Shown: positions 47,449-57,251 of the stretch, piece after piece | How the letters are laid out: each line of letters opens with the position of its first letter | Position numbering within the stretch: the stretch's first letter is position 1 | NCBI GenBank assembly: GCA_937922805.1 | Contig: CALAJV010000001.1 | Location: forward strand, 1 to 64,000 | DNA length: 64,000 nucleotides | Direction of reading: 5' to 3' | Source of the DNA: an uncultured Acidimicrobiales bacterium | GTDB lineage: Bacteria > Actinomycetota > Acidimicrobiia > Acidimicrobiales > SZUA-35 | Translations under genes and position numbers: made by a program | The notes under the pieces: generated by a model | The model's database searches: none | What the model was told of the DNA's origin: nothing | What the model saw: only the letters and a program-made list of their open reading frames with translations

Positions 47449-50400
47449 CTACCTAACTACGCACGTTTTTTCGTGCTCCCAGCCAAACCCGTCGCCATCG
47501 GAGTCGGATTCGGAACCCGCCTGACAAGCCGGGTGTCGCTGTTGCGATTCCAATTTGTCACTCGGTCTTTCCAGAACTGTCGACGATCCTGGTCGAGATG
47601 AGCCATCATCTTCGGCGCTGAACGCTCGAGCATCTTCGCTCTTGGTTGTTGCCGAAGTGGTTGAACTGCTTTCCTCTTCGCTCGGCCAAACAAGGTTGGA
47701 CTCTCCAGCTTTGATAGCAGCACCAGCTATCGGAGTTTTACCATCGTGATAAACCTCGCGCGTGTCAATATTCAGCGCCTCGCGAATGGTGTTTTCGGTT
47801 ACCGGCGCGGTGTTTGCGTCGAGGTCCGCCGGATTGGTTGTTGGATCTGGACCCTGTCTGCCCTTGTCGTATGGAAGTCCAGTAGCGTGCAACTCTTCGT
47901 CGTCCGGGTAAAGCCGGTCACCGCTCTTTCCGTCGACATACTCGATTGGATTGCCTTCGGCGTCGAGGCCGACCGACCGACCCGGGTCCATTATCCCGTT
48001 GGCCGCATGCGAAGCGTGAATCAGCTCATGGGAGAATTCGACCAGCGGAACATTACCGACCGGAGCCTCGGGACCGGAGGCAACCCCATAGGTAACAGTT
48101 CCTCCAACTCCTGGTCCAGGCTCGCCATTCTCATCAAGCTCGGCGTCAGTTAGGTTCTCGCCCTTGCGCATGTCGATCGTTTGAGAGAACTTTGAGTTCC
48201 GGCGCGGATCCTCAGCTTCCTTAATCGTTATGATCTTTCCTGATTCCTGGATGCTCTCCAACAGCTCTTGGCCGTTCGTGAACGAGCGCAATGTCATTAA
48301 GTCCGAATCGACCCGATCGATGAAATCAAGATCGTTCTGGTTCGTGGTGTCCCCGGTAACGAAGAGTTGCCCATGAGCCAAGCTTGGTAGCTGACTGACC
48401 GACCGGATCGAATCGCCAGCGTCGGTCAGGCCGCGATCTTGACGATCTAGATAGAGCGTGTCGGCGTCACCGGCGGTGTTTACGAACGAATCAGAACCGA
48501 CCCCGGTCAAAATAGTGTCATTACCTGGGCCACCCTTGAGTCGGTCGTCGCCAACTCCGCCGCTAAGAATATCGTCACCGGCGTCGCCCCAGAGCTGATC
48601 TTCGCCTCGACCGCCGTCGATATAGTCGGCACCAGCTTGTCCGGAGAGCCTGTCGTTGCCAAGGCCCCCGTAAATCACATCGTCACCGGATGAGCCAAGG
48701 AGGGCATCATCGCCGCTGTTGCCTTGAAGCAGATCTTCTCCTGCCATCCCGACTAGGAGGTCATTGCCGTTGCCGCCTCTAATGATGTCGTCGCCTCTGC
48801 CGCCGATGACAAGATCGTTCCCGGCGCCGGCTCGAACTGAGTCATCACCTCGTCCGACGAAAATGCTGTCATCACCGGCGCCAGAATCGACATCGTCAAT
48901 CGAGTCGCCGCCTAGCACTGTCTCCGGTAGATCTGAGCCGGTGATAGTATCGCCGCCCCCATTTCCGGCAATGACGAGCGTGTCGACATCACGTTGAGTC
49001 AGCGGAATCGAGTAGCCATTGATGTCTGCGCTATAGGTGCCAGATTCCGGATTACGAACGATGGCCAGATTGTCTTTACCTGTGGTTCCTACAACGACGG
49101 TGCCGAAGTAGTTTCGATAGACGCCAGCATCGACGTTAGTCAACCCGAGTGTTGTTTGGCCGTCGCTACGCACGCCCGATTCCAAGTTGGCGGCGACTGC
49201 TTGCGATTCGGACACCAAATCCGAGGTTTGAGCTAACCCGCTGTCATAATATGGATTTCCAAATGCATCGTAGAATTTGTCAACTTTCATCGGTGGTGAG
49301 ATGAAATTTGACCGGCCGCCATTTGGATTGTCAGCTACTTCGTGGTCAGAGTTGCTGGCATATTGTTCTCGTGGCGGCAGGTTCAGATCGGCTCTGATCT
49401 TGTTGTCGGTTGCGCCCGCGGTGTCGTGGGTCAGATGGGCGGGCGAGCTAGCAGCGCCGGACTGGAAACCATGATGGTACGGCAAGCCGGTAGCTTGCAG
49501 CTCGGAATCAGAGCTAAAGATCGGATCACCGTTCGAATCCAGCCTAGGGTTGCCGTCGTTGTCGATCTCGACAGAAATCCCAGGGTCAACTACACCGTTT
49601 GCCATTTGCTCACCATGGACGAGCTCGTGGCCGAGGACGGTGATCGGTACGAACATGTCGTCGCCGATAGGCCTCGAAGTGGCGTAGTTGATCACGCTGT
49701 GCATGCCCGGTCCAGCTGCGCCGTTTTCGTCAATCTCATCGTCGTACGGCCACTGGCCCTGTTCGACGATTTTTCCAATAGACGATCGGGATCGTGGATC
49801 GGCCGCTTCCGCAATCGAGACGGTTTTGCCTGATGCTTCGATATCGGTTAGTAACTCTTTACCTGTCGGGAATGAGCGAAGTGTCGCTAGATCGGACTCA
49901 ACCCGGTCAATAAAGTTCTTATCTTGGGAGTTTATCGGTAGTTGATCTTCGGCCAGGTCTGGGTCGATAGGAACAAGAACTAGTTCGTCGGCTCCATCTG
50001 AAGCGACCTGATCAATGCTTTGGAGGTAAACCGTGTCGGCATCGCCACTATGGTCAATGACATTGTCGTAGCCGATTCCGGTGATCACCGTATCGTCGCC
50101 GAAACCGCCTATCAGGGTGTCGCCGCCGAACCCACCGGCGAGTATGTCGGCGCCGTCGCCACCGGTCAGACGGTCGTTGCCTCGGCCCCCATCAAGGTAG
50201 TCGTTGCCAGGGCCGCCACTGATATTGTCGCCGAACCGCCCGCCGTAGATGACGTCGTTTCCGTCATCGCCAGCGATGGTGTCTCGTCCGTTATTACCCT
50301 CGAGAATGTCGTCTCCGCCGTCACCCTTCAGAAAGTCAGAGCCGTTGCCGCCACGAACCAGATCGTCTCCGGTGCCACCACTGAGCTTGTCGTCTCCATC

Positions 50401-51267
50401 GAACATGGCCCACCCAGAGGTGTAGCTTGTTTCGTCTATTCGATCATTGCCTGCGCCGCCGAGAGCGATATCGTCGCCTGCGCCCGGATAAATTTCGTCG
50501 TCGCCTGAGCCACCGAGAACAACGTCGGCTCCGCCCCCAGCCTTGATGATGTCTTTGTCGACGCCGCCGACAAATAGCTCGGGGAGGTTGGATCCAACGA
50601 TGGTGTCGCGCCCGCCCAGACCAGCGACAACGGGCATGGTCAAATCATCCGAGCCCAACGCAAAGACTTCGTCGTTGATAGTGACCTGGTAGCCATCAGT
50701 TTGCTCGCTTCGTTCGACCACAACGTTGTCGTCACCTGAGGTTCCAACAACTGCGGTCCCGTATGGGTTTTGGTAGACGCCCGCCGGCACGTTGGTCAGG
50801 GAGTTTGTGGTTTCTCCGTTCCCGCCGAAATCAAACGACTGGTTCGCCGCAGTTGAATGAGCCGATGCGGTTAAGTCGGCAACTTGGGCGTCGGCTTTGG
50901 AGTCGTAAGACGTTCCGAACATATCGAACGACGTCTCAGTTGAACTATTGGCAGCAGGAGATTCAGACCAACTGATGTTGTCCCCGCCCCCGCCGTAAGA
51001 CTCGCCGCCGCCTCCGAAGGACGAGGTACCGGAGGAGCCAACAGTGCTCGGTGAGTCTAGATATTCCTCGTAGACCTCCGCTGAGGCTGAACCCGACACC
51101 AGACCGGTATACGTCGCCATCGCCGCCCCGGCGAATACCAACTTTCTTCCGCGCCTAACCCAGTGACCGGCCCTAGCTGACCCTTGGGGCAGCAACGGAT
51201 CGACCTGAACTGGCCGATCGTTCCCACGCGCACGATAAGGCCCACAAACGCCTTGTGTTTGAGACAT
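47449..51267 (-). CDS. Giant RTX protein with two M91-like protease modules
   Basis: 1,272 residues from ATG 51267 (1,293 if the frame's first start at 51330 is used; numbering here follows that frame). The export signal HWVRRGRKLVFAGAA (56-70) is followed by two full copies of the same layout: a DMFG-type domain, RTX repeats (about 260-420 and 800-945), then HELVH at 568-572 and HELIH at 1101-1105, each followed by an ELxATGLPY and ENxIRxxLN-type helix of M91 peptidases. One SDSDGDGFGWE motif between cysteines ends it. The internal duplication is clear. GGTGGG precedes the start, as in its relatives. Confidence 0.8.
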   Translation of the reverse strand: MSQTQGVCGPYRARGNDRPVQVDPLLPQGSARAGHWVRRGRKLVFAGAAMATYTGLVSGSASAEVYEEYLDSPSTVGSSGTSSFGGGGESYGGGGDNISWSESPAANSSTETSFDMFGTSYDSKADAQVADLTASAHSTAANQSFDFGGNGETTNSLTNVPAGVYQNPYGTAVVGTSGDDNVVVERSEQTDGYQVTINDEVFALGSDDLTMPVVAGLGGRDTIVGSNLPELFVGGVDKDIIKAGGGADVVLGGSGDDEIYPGAGDDIALGGAGNDRIDETSYTSGWAMFDGDDKLSGGTGDDLVRGGNGSDFLKGDGGDDILEGNNGRDTIAGDDGNDVIYGGRFGDNISGGPGNDYLDGGRGNDRLTGGDGADILAGGFGGDTLIGGFGDDTVITGIGYDNVIDHSGDADTVYLQSIDQVASDGADELVLVPIDPDLAEDQLPINSQDKNFIDRVESDLATLRSFPTGKELLTDIEASGKTVSIAEAADPRSRSSIGKIVEQGQWPYDDEIDENGAAGPGMHSVINYATSRPIGDDMFVPITVLGHELVHGEQMANGVVDPGISVEIDNDGNPRLDSNGDPIFSSDSELQATGLPYHHGFQSGAASSPAHLTHDTAGATDNKIRADLNLPPREQYASNSDHEVADNPNGGRSNFISPPMKVDKFYDAFGNPYYDSGLAQTSDLVSESQAVAANLESGVRSDGQTTLGLTNVDAGVYRNYFGTVVVGTTGKDNLAIVRNPESGTYSADINGYSIPLTQRDVDTLVIAGNGGGDTITGSDLPETVLGGDSIDDVDSGAGDDSIFVGRGDDSVRAGAGNDLVIGGRGDDIIRGGNGNDLLVGMAGEDLLQGNSGDDALLGSSGDDVIYGGLGNDRLSGQAGADYIDGGRGEDQLWGDAGDDILSGGVGDDRLKGGPGNDTILTGVGSDSFVNTAGDADTLYLDRQDRGLTDAGDSIRSVSQLPSLAHGQLFVTGDTTNQNDLDFIDRVDSDLMTLRSFTNGQELLESIQESGKIITIKEAEDPRRNSKFSQTIDMRKGENLTDAELDENGEPGPGVGGTVTYGVASGPEAPVGNVPLVEFSHELIHASHAANGIMDPGRSVGLDAEGNPIEYVDGKSGDRLYPDDEELHATGLPYDKGRQGPDPTTNPADLDANTAPVTENTIREALNIDTREVYHDGKTPIAGAAIKAGESNLVWPSEEESSSTTSATTKSEDARAFSAEDDGSSRPGSSTVLERPSDKLESQQRHPACQAGSESDSDGDGFGWEHEKTCVVR

Positions 51268-51689
51268 CTTCATACCCACCAGTACTGTGTCGCACATTCC
51301 CACTCGCGACGCCATAATGCAATCGCACATTTGACTATACCCGACAATTAGTTCGGGGACTAGTAGTTCCTTAGTGAGGGCCAGATCCGCAATATTCGAG
51401 GGTGAACAATCACGGCGCCGGCACCGCTAGTTTGCTGGCGCCGATGCAGTCGCTGACTAGCTCATTTCCTGTTGCCGCTAGCGCCGAAACACAGGAACCA
51501 GCGCTCTTTGGCCGAAACTGGTGACCATATTTCGCCGGTACAGCTTCCAGCGATGGGCGCACGAGTTGCGTTGTCCGACCCGTCACCAACACCAACGTTG
51601 CCTAACTGGCCGAACTAGTCCACCAACGGGACTAATCATGATTTTGCCCTGATAGGAGTGGGGACCAGAAGTTCGGTACGGTTGGAGGC
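51268..51689. other. Intergenic region with hairpins between RTX and rhomboid genes
   Basis: About 420 bases between divergent genes. It contains inverted repeats CGGCGCC/GGCGCCG (51413-51443) and TTCCTGT/ACAGGAA (51466-51497). They could be part of the long 5' leader of the RTX gene on the minus strand. No gene is supported. Confidence 0.45.
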
Positions 51690-52367
51690 GTGGTATCCAT
51701 AAGCGGCAACGAGGCTGATCAAGATTCTTCTCGCCTGCGCCGTTTCTTGTCCACTGGATTCGGCTACATCGTTTTGTGGGTTAGCGTTCTGTGGGCCATC
51801 GAGATCTTAGACACTCAGGTACTCGATTCGACCCTCCAGCGGCACGGGATTCATCCCCGACAGGCCAACGGGGTCGACGGAATTTTCTGGCACTCCTGGC
51901 TCCATTCGACCTACGGCCATGTTGCGTCCAACAGCGTCCCTCTACTAGCCCTTGGGTGGCTGGTGGGACTCCGAGGAGTTCGCCACCTTTTGATCGTCAC
52001 CATCGCTGTCATCGTTGGAGGTGGCGCCTTAACCTGGCTGCTGGCTGATGGGTCTAACCACATTGGCGCTAGTGGCGTCGTGTTCGGTTACTTCGGCGCT
52101 TTGATGGGCGCTGCGCTTCGACACCGACGACCAGCGTTGCTGGCCCCGGCCTTGGTCGCAATCTACATCTACGGAACGATGCTGGCGGGAATTGTTCCGC
52201 AACCTGAGATCTCCTGGCAAGGCCACTTGTTTGGCCTTGTGGTCGGCATCGTCGCCGCCTGGTTTCTCACCGACCCCCCGCCACCGAAGGTAGACGATGG
52301 ACTGCCGATGTACCCGTGGGAAATTGACGAACCTTGGCTGGTTCCCGAAGAAGATACGGATCAGTAG
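51690..52367 (+). CDS. Rhomboid intramembrane serine protease
   Basis: 225 residues with six hydrophobic helices. The catalytic dyad is Ser128 in GASG and His179 in WQGHLFG; the oxyanion Asn81 lies in HVASNS and the HSWLHSTYGH loop precedes it. It would cleave membrane proteins within the bilayer. A short proline-rich tail ends it. GTG start. The substrate is not known; being next to exported RTX proteins may be coincidence. Confidence 0.9.
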   Translation: MVSISGNEADQDSSRLRRFLSTGFGYIVLWVSVLWAIEILDTQVLDSTLQRHGIHPRQANGVDGIFWHSWLHSTYGHVASNSVPLLALGWLVGLRGVRHLLIVTIAVIVGGGALTWLLADGSNHIGASGVVFGYFGALMGAALRHRRPALLAPALVAIYIYGTMLAGIVPQPEISWQGHLFGLVVGIVAAWFLTDPPPPKVDDGLPMYPWEIDEPWLVPEEDTDQ

Positions 52368-52383
52368 ACGCCTTGCCCTCAAG

Positions 52384-53493
52384 TTACGAATACTCGACGA
52401 CCGGTTTACCCCACTGATTCAGGTCTGGATCGACGCCGAGACCAGGCCCAGGCGGAAGATCGATCCAGCCATCGTGATTGGTTAACGCGGGAGTGATCGT
52501 TGGGTACCCGTTTGAGGTGTAGGGCTCGGAGATCCAGGTTCCTTCATGCTGGGTCGGCAGACAGGACGCGGCCATATGAACACAACTGGCAGCAAGGATG
52601 TCGCCACCCCAGGTGTCGTCGACTGTGTGGGAGATACCCCGGGCCGCTGCCATGTCTCGAACGGTACGCATCGGGGTTAGCCCTCCAACTCGAGAGATTT
52701 TCATGCCGAATCCTTGAGCCAGACCGGAACTGATCGCATCCATCACGCTGCTGACGCTGTCAGCCGATTCGTCGAGGTATAGCGGGTGGCAGACCTTGTT
52801 GGCAATGGCGTAATGATCGGCCAGCGTTAGACATGGTTGCTCGAGGGCGAGCGCAACATCTCTAGTTGCCTGGGAAAAGTTGATGGCTTCTCGTTGGCTC
52901 CATCCTCGATTGGCGTCAGCTAACAGGGGCACTTCAGGCGGTAACACTTCGGCAACAGCTCGTACTGAGGCAATGTCTTCTTCTAGAGACCGCGCTCCAC
53001 ACTTAACCTGGATACGAGGAAATCCGGCAGCCACCAATTCGGATGCCTTGTCAGCGCACGCGTTCGGGGTCGACGGCATGATCCCGTAGTATGAGGGAAC
53101 CCGCTCCTGGTGGACGCCTCCGAGTAAATCGGCCACTCGAGCGCCGTAGTACTTTCCGGCCAGATCCCAGCAGGCAACGTCGATGGCCGACTTGCCATAA
53201 GCAGTGCCGTTCAAAGCTGCGTCCATTGCGGCATACACAACAGTCGGCTGGCGAGGATCGAGGCCGAGCAAGCGAGGGGCAACTTCGGCCAGCGCAGCCC
53301 GAGCCCCACGAGCATGTTGTGGTTGATACGTCGGCCCAAGCGGGCACGTTTCGCCAAACCCGACGAGTCCGATATCAGTGTGAACAGCAACAACAGTCGA
53401 GTCGAGAGCCACTACCTCCGACGTCGACATTTCGTAGAGTCCGTCGGCCACGACCAGATCGTGCTGGTAAACACTGATGCCTTCGATTCTCAT
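52384..53493 (-). CDS. Enolase-superfamily dehydratase (MR/MLE type)
   Basis: 369 residues with the two-domain muconate-lactonizing fold. Catalytic Lys164 and Lys265 and metal ligands Asp193, Glu218 and Asp241 are all present. The pair of lysines and the overall blocks resemble cis-3-hydroxy-L-proline dehydratases, so a role in hydroxyproline or similar amino acid catabolism is possible, but other MLE-type reactions cannot be excluded. It converges on the rhomboid gene. Confidence 0.78.
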   Translation of the reverse strand: MRIEGISVYQHDLVVADGLYEMSTSEVVALDSTVVAVHTDIGLVGFGETCPLGPTYQPQHARGARAALAEVAPRLLGLDPRQPTVVYAAMDAALNGTAYGKSAIDVACWDLAGKYYGARVADLLGGVHQERVPSYYGIMPSTPNACADKASELVAAGFPRIQVKCGARSLEEDIASVRAVAEVLPPEVPLLADANRGWSQREAINFSQATRDVALALEQPCLTLADHYAIANKVCHPLYLDESADSVSSVMDAISSGLAQGFGMKISRVGGLTPMRTVRDMAAARGISHTVDDTWGGDILAASCVHMAASCLPTQHEGTWISEPYTSNGYPTITPALTNHDGWIDLPPGPGLGVDPDLNQWGKPVVEYS

Positions 53494-53587
53494 GAGACTC
53501 CTAGTACCTGGCTGGCTATGACAAAGCGCCGCTAATCCAGGTACTGCACTAGTTTACCCCAACGCGAAAGCTCGTAATTGTGTGAGA

Positions 53588-55300
53588 TTATCCAGCCACC
53601 GAACGAAGCCTGCGAGGTCGAGGTGCTTTCGAAGCGAACATATGCCGCAAGGCTGGCGACTGAACCGCCCCCTGCATGCTGGCGCCGTATAAGTCAGCCC
53701 CCGCCATGTTGGCCCAACACATGTCGGTGTTCCGCAGATCGGCAAACTGAAGGCTGACGTTGGTTAAGTCTGCTCCTCGAAGGTTTGCGCCAGCCAAGTT
53801 GGCTTCATCCATCATGCATCCACGAAGATCAGCGCCGCTCAAATCAGCCCCAGTAAAGTTTGTCAGGCTGAGATTGAGTCCGGCCAGGTTAGCCGAGCGA
53901 AGATCGGCTTGGTGGAAGTTGGCGTGCTCAAGCTGGGCGCCAACGAAATCGGCACCCCAAAAATTTGCGTGTGAGGCGTTGGCCAATCGCAGATTGGCCC
54001 CACACAAACTCGCTCGCTCAAAGTTCGCCCGAGAAAGGTCAGTTTGCTGCAAATCAGAGCTGTCGACCTGGGCTCCCCAAAGGTTAGTACCGACTAACTT
54101 GGCCCGAAATAGCTTCGCTCCCCAAATGTTCATCCCTGAAACAACAGCACCGCTGAGATCGCAGTGTTCCAAGTTGGCGTTGTTGAGGTTGACGTGACGC
54201 AGATCGTATGACGCCAAATCGCCTTCCCACTTGAATGCTTGAAATTCGCGAGAGCCAATGGCAGCTCGCTGGCGATGATCTCCAGCGGCGGACGAGTGGC
54301 GAATCATCGTTTCAGCAGCCCACAAGTGATCGGCTACCCGGTCAGGGTCCATGTTGAGGTAATCGGCAATAGCGTCCAACGCCAGCTCGGGGGCCCCGTC
54401 GAGTCCGAATCGGAGGCGCACAACGGTAGCGATCTCGTCGGGCATGGTTCCGATAATGCTGCGCACTTCTGTAGCCACTTCAGCACTAGCTACCAGCTTG
54501 TCCGCTGTTTCATCATCTGGTTCAAGTAGGCGATCTACCGACATTAGGTTGTCCATCTCATCTTCGCTAGCAGCCGGAAGAGAAGTGAGAGATCCGCTAT
54601 TTACTACCGACTTCAGTTCTTGCTTAAGCGCCCCAGTAACGCTGGCCCGCAAAAACGTTGAGCGCTCGTCCGGGGCAACCTCATCGAGATAGTTGCCAGC
54701 TTCCAGCGCGGCGAGCTGCGCCACCTGAGAAAGGTCGTCCCTTTCGATCCGAGAACCAGCGGCCAGCGAGGCCCTCTCCACCGCTCGTTCAACGAACGAC
54801 GCGAACTTCTCTGAAACAAGCTCGTTAACCGACTGTTCAAACTGCGCATCGGGACGTGTCTCATCGTCGGGGGCGACTTCACCAACAGCTACCCCATCGA
54901 CATCGCCAACAACCTCATCAACGCCCACCCCGCCTACATCAACATCGACTACATCGACATCGCCAACAACCTCATCAACACCCACCTCATCGCCAACAAT
55001 CTCATCGACATCGCCACCAACGTCATCAACGTCGACCTCATCGCCATCAACAACATCAACGTCGACCCCATCAACGTCGACCTCATCGACAACGTCAACA
55101 TCAACGTCGACCTCATCGACAACGTCATCAACGTCATCAACGTCATCAACGTCATCAACGTCATCAACGTCGACTACATCGGGTATGGCAGTCGAGCGAC
55201 GGCGCAACCGGTCCAGGAAGCTACGGGTCTGCTCTTTGGTTTTTCGAAGACTGAACACGTCCTCTAAGCGCGCGTCCAATTGGTGAAAGATGGTAATCAC
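53588..55300 (-). CDS. Sigma-70-like domains fused to pentapeptide repeats
   Basis: 570 residues. A short basic head (1-37) precedes an Asp/Val repeat (40-145). Residues 155-335 look like sigma-70 regions: a region-2-like part (ERDDLSQVAQLAALEAGNYL) and a region-4-like helix-turn-helix (MPDEIATVVRLRFGLDG, then LALDAIADYLNMDPDRV). From 365 to 545 there are about 35 pentapeptide repeats of the A(D/N)LxG type, a right-handed beta-helix that can mimic DNA. I know of no such fusion. Whether it still binds RNA polymerase is open; the region-2 part is poorly conserved. Confidence 0.75.
   Translation of the reverse strand: MITIFHQLDARLEDVFSLRKTKEQTRSFLDRLRRRSTAIPDVVDVDDVDDVDDVDDVDDVVDEVDVDVDVVDEVDVDGVDVDVVDGDEVDVDDVGGDVDEIVGDEVGVDEVVGDVDVVDVDVGGVGVDEVVGDVDGVAVGEVAPDDETRPDAQFEQSVNELVSEKFASFVERAVERASLAAGSRIERDDLSQVAQLAALEAGNYLDEVAPDERSTFLRASVTGALKQELKSVVNSGSLTSLPAASEDEMDNLMSVDRLLEPDDETADKLVASAEVATEVRSIIGTMPDEIATVVRLRFGLDGAPELALDAIADYLNMDPDRVADHLWAAETMIRHSSAAGDHRQRAAIGSREFQAFKWEGDLASYDLRHVNLNNANLEHCDLSGAVVSGMNIWGAKLFRAKLVGTNLWGAQVDSSDLQQTDLSRANFERASLCGANLRLANASHANFWGADFVGAQLEHANFHQADLRSANLAGLNLSLTNFTGADLSGADLRGCMMDEANLAGANLRGADLTNVSLQFADLRNTDMCWANMAGADLYGASMQGAVQSPALRHMFASKAPRPRRLRSVAG
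54880..55180. repeat. Asp/Val-encoding microsatellite
   Basis: A region of degenerate GTTGATGAC-like repeats encodes the acidic Asp/Val segment of the sigma-like protein. The part from 55123 to 55170 is near-perfect and prone to slippage. Apparent open frames on the other strand are shadows of it. Confidence 0.85.
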
Positions 55301-55713
55301 GATATGTCCTCAGTTACTCTCGGCGTTTGCTGCTGCTACTCGATGGTCACAACGACCAGCCAGCTATGCATGTATGCCTCTCACAAGCATCGACACTAGG
55401 TAGTCAGGTGGGTGCGGCGGATTTCGGGTCAGTGTAGAAGAACGACGATGGGCTGCTACCAGCTCCCCCTGTTAGCCCGTGCCAAAACCATAGTCCAGAA
55501 CCATCATGATGGAGGTTTATTGATCGACACAACTATGGTCGCACCTCGACTCACCACAGAAGTTCAGCCAACTACGCGACTAGCCACAGCTGCTACTTAG
55601 AACCACAAACATTCTTCATGCGTGTTGTTGCAACACTGGGTACAGACTGGCACAAGGTCGTTGACATCGAGCTTTTTGACATCCTCGCTCTGACCCGCTT
55701 GTGGTGAGCGGTT
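55301..55713. other. Intergenic region before hspR
   Basis: 413 bases between the sigma-like gene and the end of hspR, both read on the minus strand. It presumably holds the promoter of the sigma-like gene and the end of the dnaK operon transcript. A small inverted repeat (CCGCT/AGCGG at about 55697-55713) is the only structure I noted. Confidence 0.45.
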
Positions 55714-56115
55714 CTATTTCCGCGAGCGGCGCCGTGGGTTCTGGTAAACCGTTACCGTCTTTTGGACTGGAACTAGCTCACGCCGGTTCTGTCGTTCAAC
55801 TTCGGCAATAGCGGCTCGAGCATCGACCTGTATTTGCATGAGCTTGCTCTGCAAGCTGGCCACTTCGGCTTCGAGTTCAAGAACCCTTTTTACTCCAGCC
55901 AGATTTAGACCATCATCAGTAAGTTCTTGGATACGCCGCAAGTGAGCGATGTCGGCATCGCTGTATCGGCGACTGCCGCCGTCGGTCCGGGCCGGGAGAA
56001 CCAACCCTTTGCGCTCGTAGATTCGTAGCGTCTGAGGATGAACCCCGGCCAGCTCAGCAGCAACCGAAATTACATAAACGGCGACCGGGCGATTTGGTTG
56101 GCCAGGTCGGTCCAT
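55714..56115 (-). CDS. hspR: HspR heat shock repressor (MerR family)
   Basis: 133-residue repressor of the dnaK operon and clpB in Actinobacteria. The MerR helix-turn-helix (VISVAAELAGVHPQTLRIYE, with GSRRYSDADIAHL as wing) comes first, followed by a coiled coil. It binds HAIR operators, aided by DnaK as co-repressor in known cases. Its ATG overlaps the dnaJ stop by one base, making it the last gene of dnaK-grpE-dnaJ-hspR. Confidence 0.93.
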   Translation of the reverse strand: MDRPGQPNRPVAVYVISVAAELAGVHPQTLRIYERKGLVLPARTDGGSRRYSDADIAHLRRIQELTDDGLNLAGVKRVLELEAEVASLQSKLMQIQVDARAAIAEVERQNRRELVPVQKTVTVYQNPRRRSRK

Positions 56116-57239
56116 TAGCTAGCTCCGGCCGCCTGCTCGCGAGGCGACGTTTCGATGGCGGCCAATGCCTCAAGAGCGGTTCGCTGCTCATCGGTAAGTT
56201 CCGACGGCACATCGACGACAACGGTTACTAGCAAGTCGCCGGTTTTGGTCGATGTTGCCACACCTTTACCTTTTACCCGGAACGTCTTGCCCGACGGGGT
56301 ACCAGAGGGAACTTTGAGCGTGACGTTCGGACCGTCAAACGTCGGAACCTTCACGTTGGCCCCAAGCGTCGCTTCGGAAAACGTTATCGGGATGTCGATT
56401 GTCAAATTATTGCCGGTTCTACCAAACAAAGTGTGTGCCCCTACGTTCACAATAACAAATAGATCGCCAGCAGGCCCACCGTTACGGCCGGGGGCGCCCC
56501 GGCCCTTAAGTTTGATTCGTTGGCCGTCCTTAACTCCGGATGGGATCCGGACCTTTACTTGCCGAGGTTTGCGCTCCACCCCGCTCGATTGACAGTTTGA
56601 ACAAGGATTCGTGACGACTCGGCCCCGTCCAGAGCACCGAGGGCACGGCTGACTTAGGGAGAACAAACCCTGGTTGTCATCCAAAACTCCGCGGCCGGAA
56701 CACTGAGGGCAAATATCGGGGGTAGTTCCAGGCGCCGAACCAGTACCGCTACATGTGCTGCAGGCGGCGTCAGAGGTTAAATGAACCGTGGTCGTGATGC
56801 CGTTGAGAGCATCATCAAAATTGAGCTTCAGTTTGGCCTCTAGGTCGTCGCCTCGCTTCGGTCCGGTTCCAGGACCAGTACGACGACTATTTCCAAGTAG
56901 ATCGCCCAATAAATCAGACAGGTCTCCGGGGTTGAAGTTAAAGCCGCCCGCCCCAGGAGCCGGACCGCCGCCACGCCCGCCAAACGGGTTGCCGCCGCTA
57001 GCCCCATATTTGCGGAGCTGATCGTATTCGCGACGGCGACCGTCATCGCTGAGCACGTCGTACGCTTCAGACACTTCTTTGAAGCGTTCTTCAGCCGAAA
57101 CGTCGTTTGGGTTAGCGTCTGGGTGATATTTGCGAGCTAACTTCCGATAGGCCTTCGAAAGCTCTTTGTCGTTGACATCGTTCTTGACACCAAGGATTTT
57201 GTAGAAATCCTTTTCGAGCCAATCGTGTTGCATGTTCAA
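56115..57239 (-). CDS. dnaJ: DnaJ co-chaperone
   Basis: 374-residue Hsp40. The J-domain (LEKDFYKILGV, HPD near residue 40) stimulates DnaK ATPase. A Gly-rich linker, the zinc-binding region with four CxxCxGxG motifs (near 158-215) and a C-terminal substrate domain follow. It lies 12 bases after grpE. An in-frame ATG two codons later (MQHDW) is an alternative start. Confidence 0.96.
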   Translation of the reverse strand: MNMQHDWLEKDFYKILGVKNDVNDKELSKAYRKLARKYHPDANPNDVSAEERFKEVSEAYDVLSDDGRRREYDQLRKYGASGGNPFGGRGGGPAPGAGGFNFNPGDLSDLLGDLLGNSRRTGPGTGPKRGDDLEAKLKLNFDDALNGITTTVHLTSDAACSTCSGTGSAPGTTPDICPQCSGRGVLDDNQGLFSLSQPCPRCSGRGRVVTNPCSNCQSSGVERKPRQVKVRIPSGVKDGQRIKLKGRGAPGRNGGPAGDLFVIVNVGAHTLFGRTGNNLTIDIPITFSEATLGANVKVPTFDGPNVTLKVPSGTPSGKTFRVKGKGVATSTKTGDLLVTVVVDVPSELTDEQRTALEALAAIETSPREQAAGAS

Positions 57240-57251
57240 TGAAGCCTCGTA

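Noticed and set aside
51361..51600. Cyclic di-nucleotide riboswitch before the RTX gene
   Set aside because: Hairpins are present, but the conserved core of the c-di-AMP or c-di-GMP elements is not.
54856..55254. His/Arg/Gln-rich frame antisense to the Asp/Val repeat
   Set aside because: It is the mirror of the microsatellite in another frame, not an independent gene.
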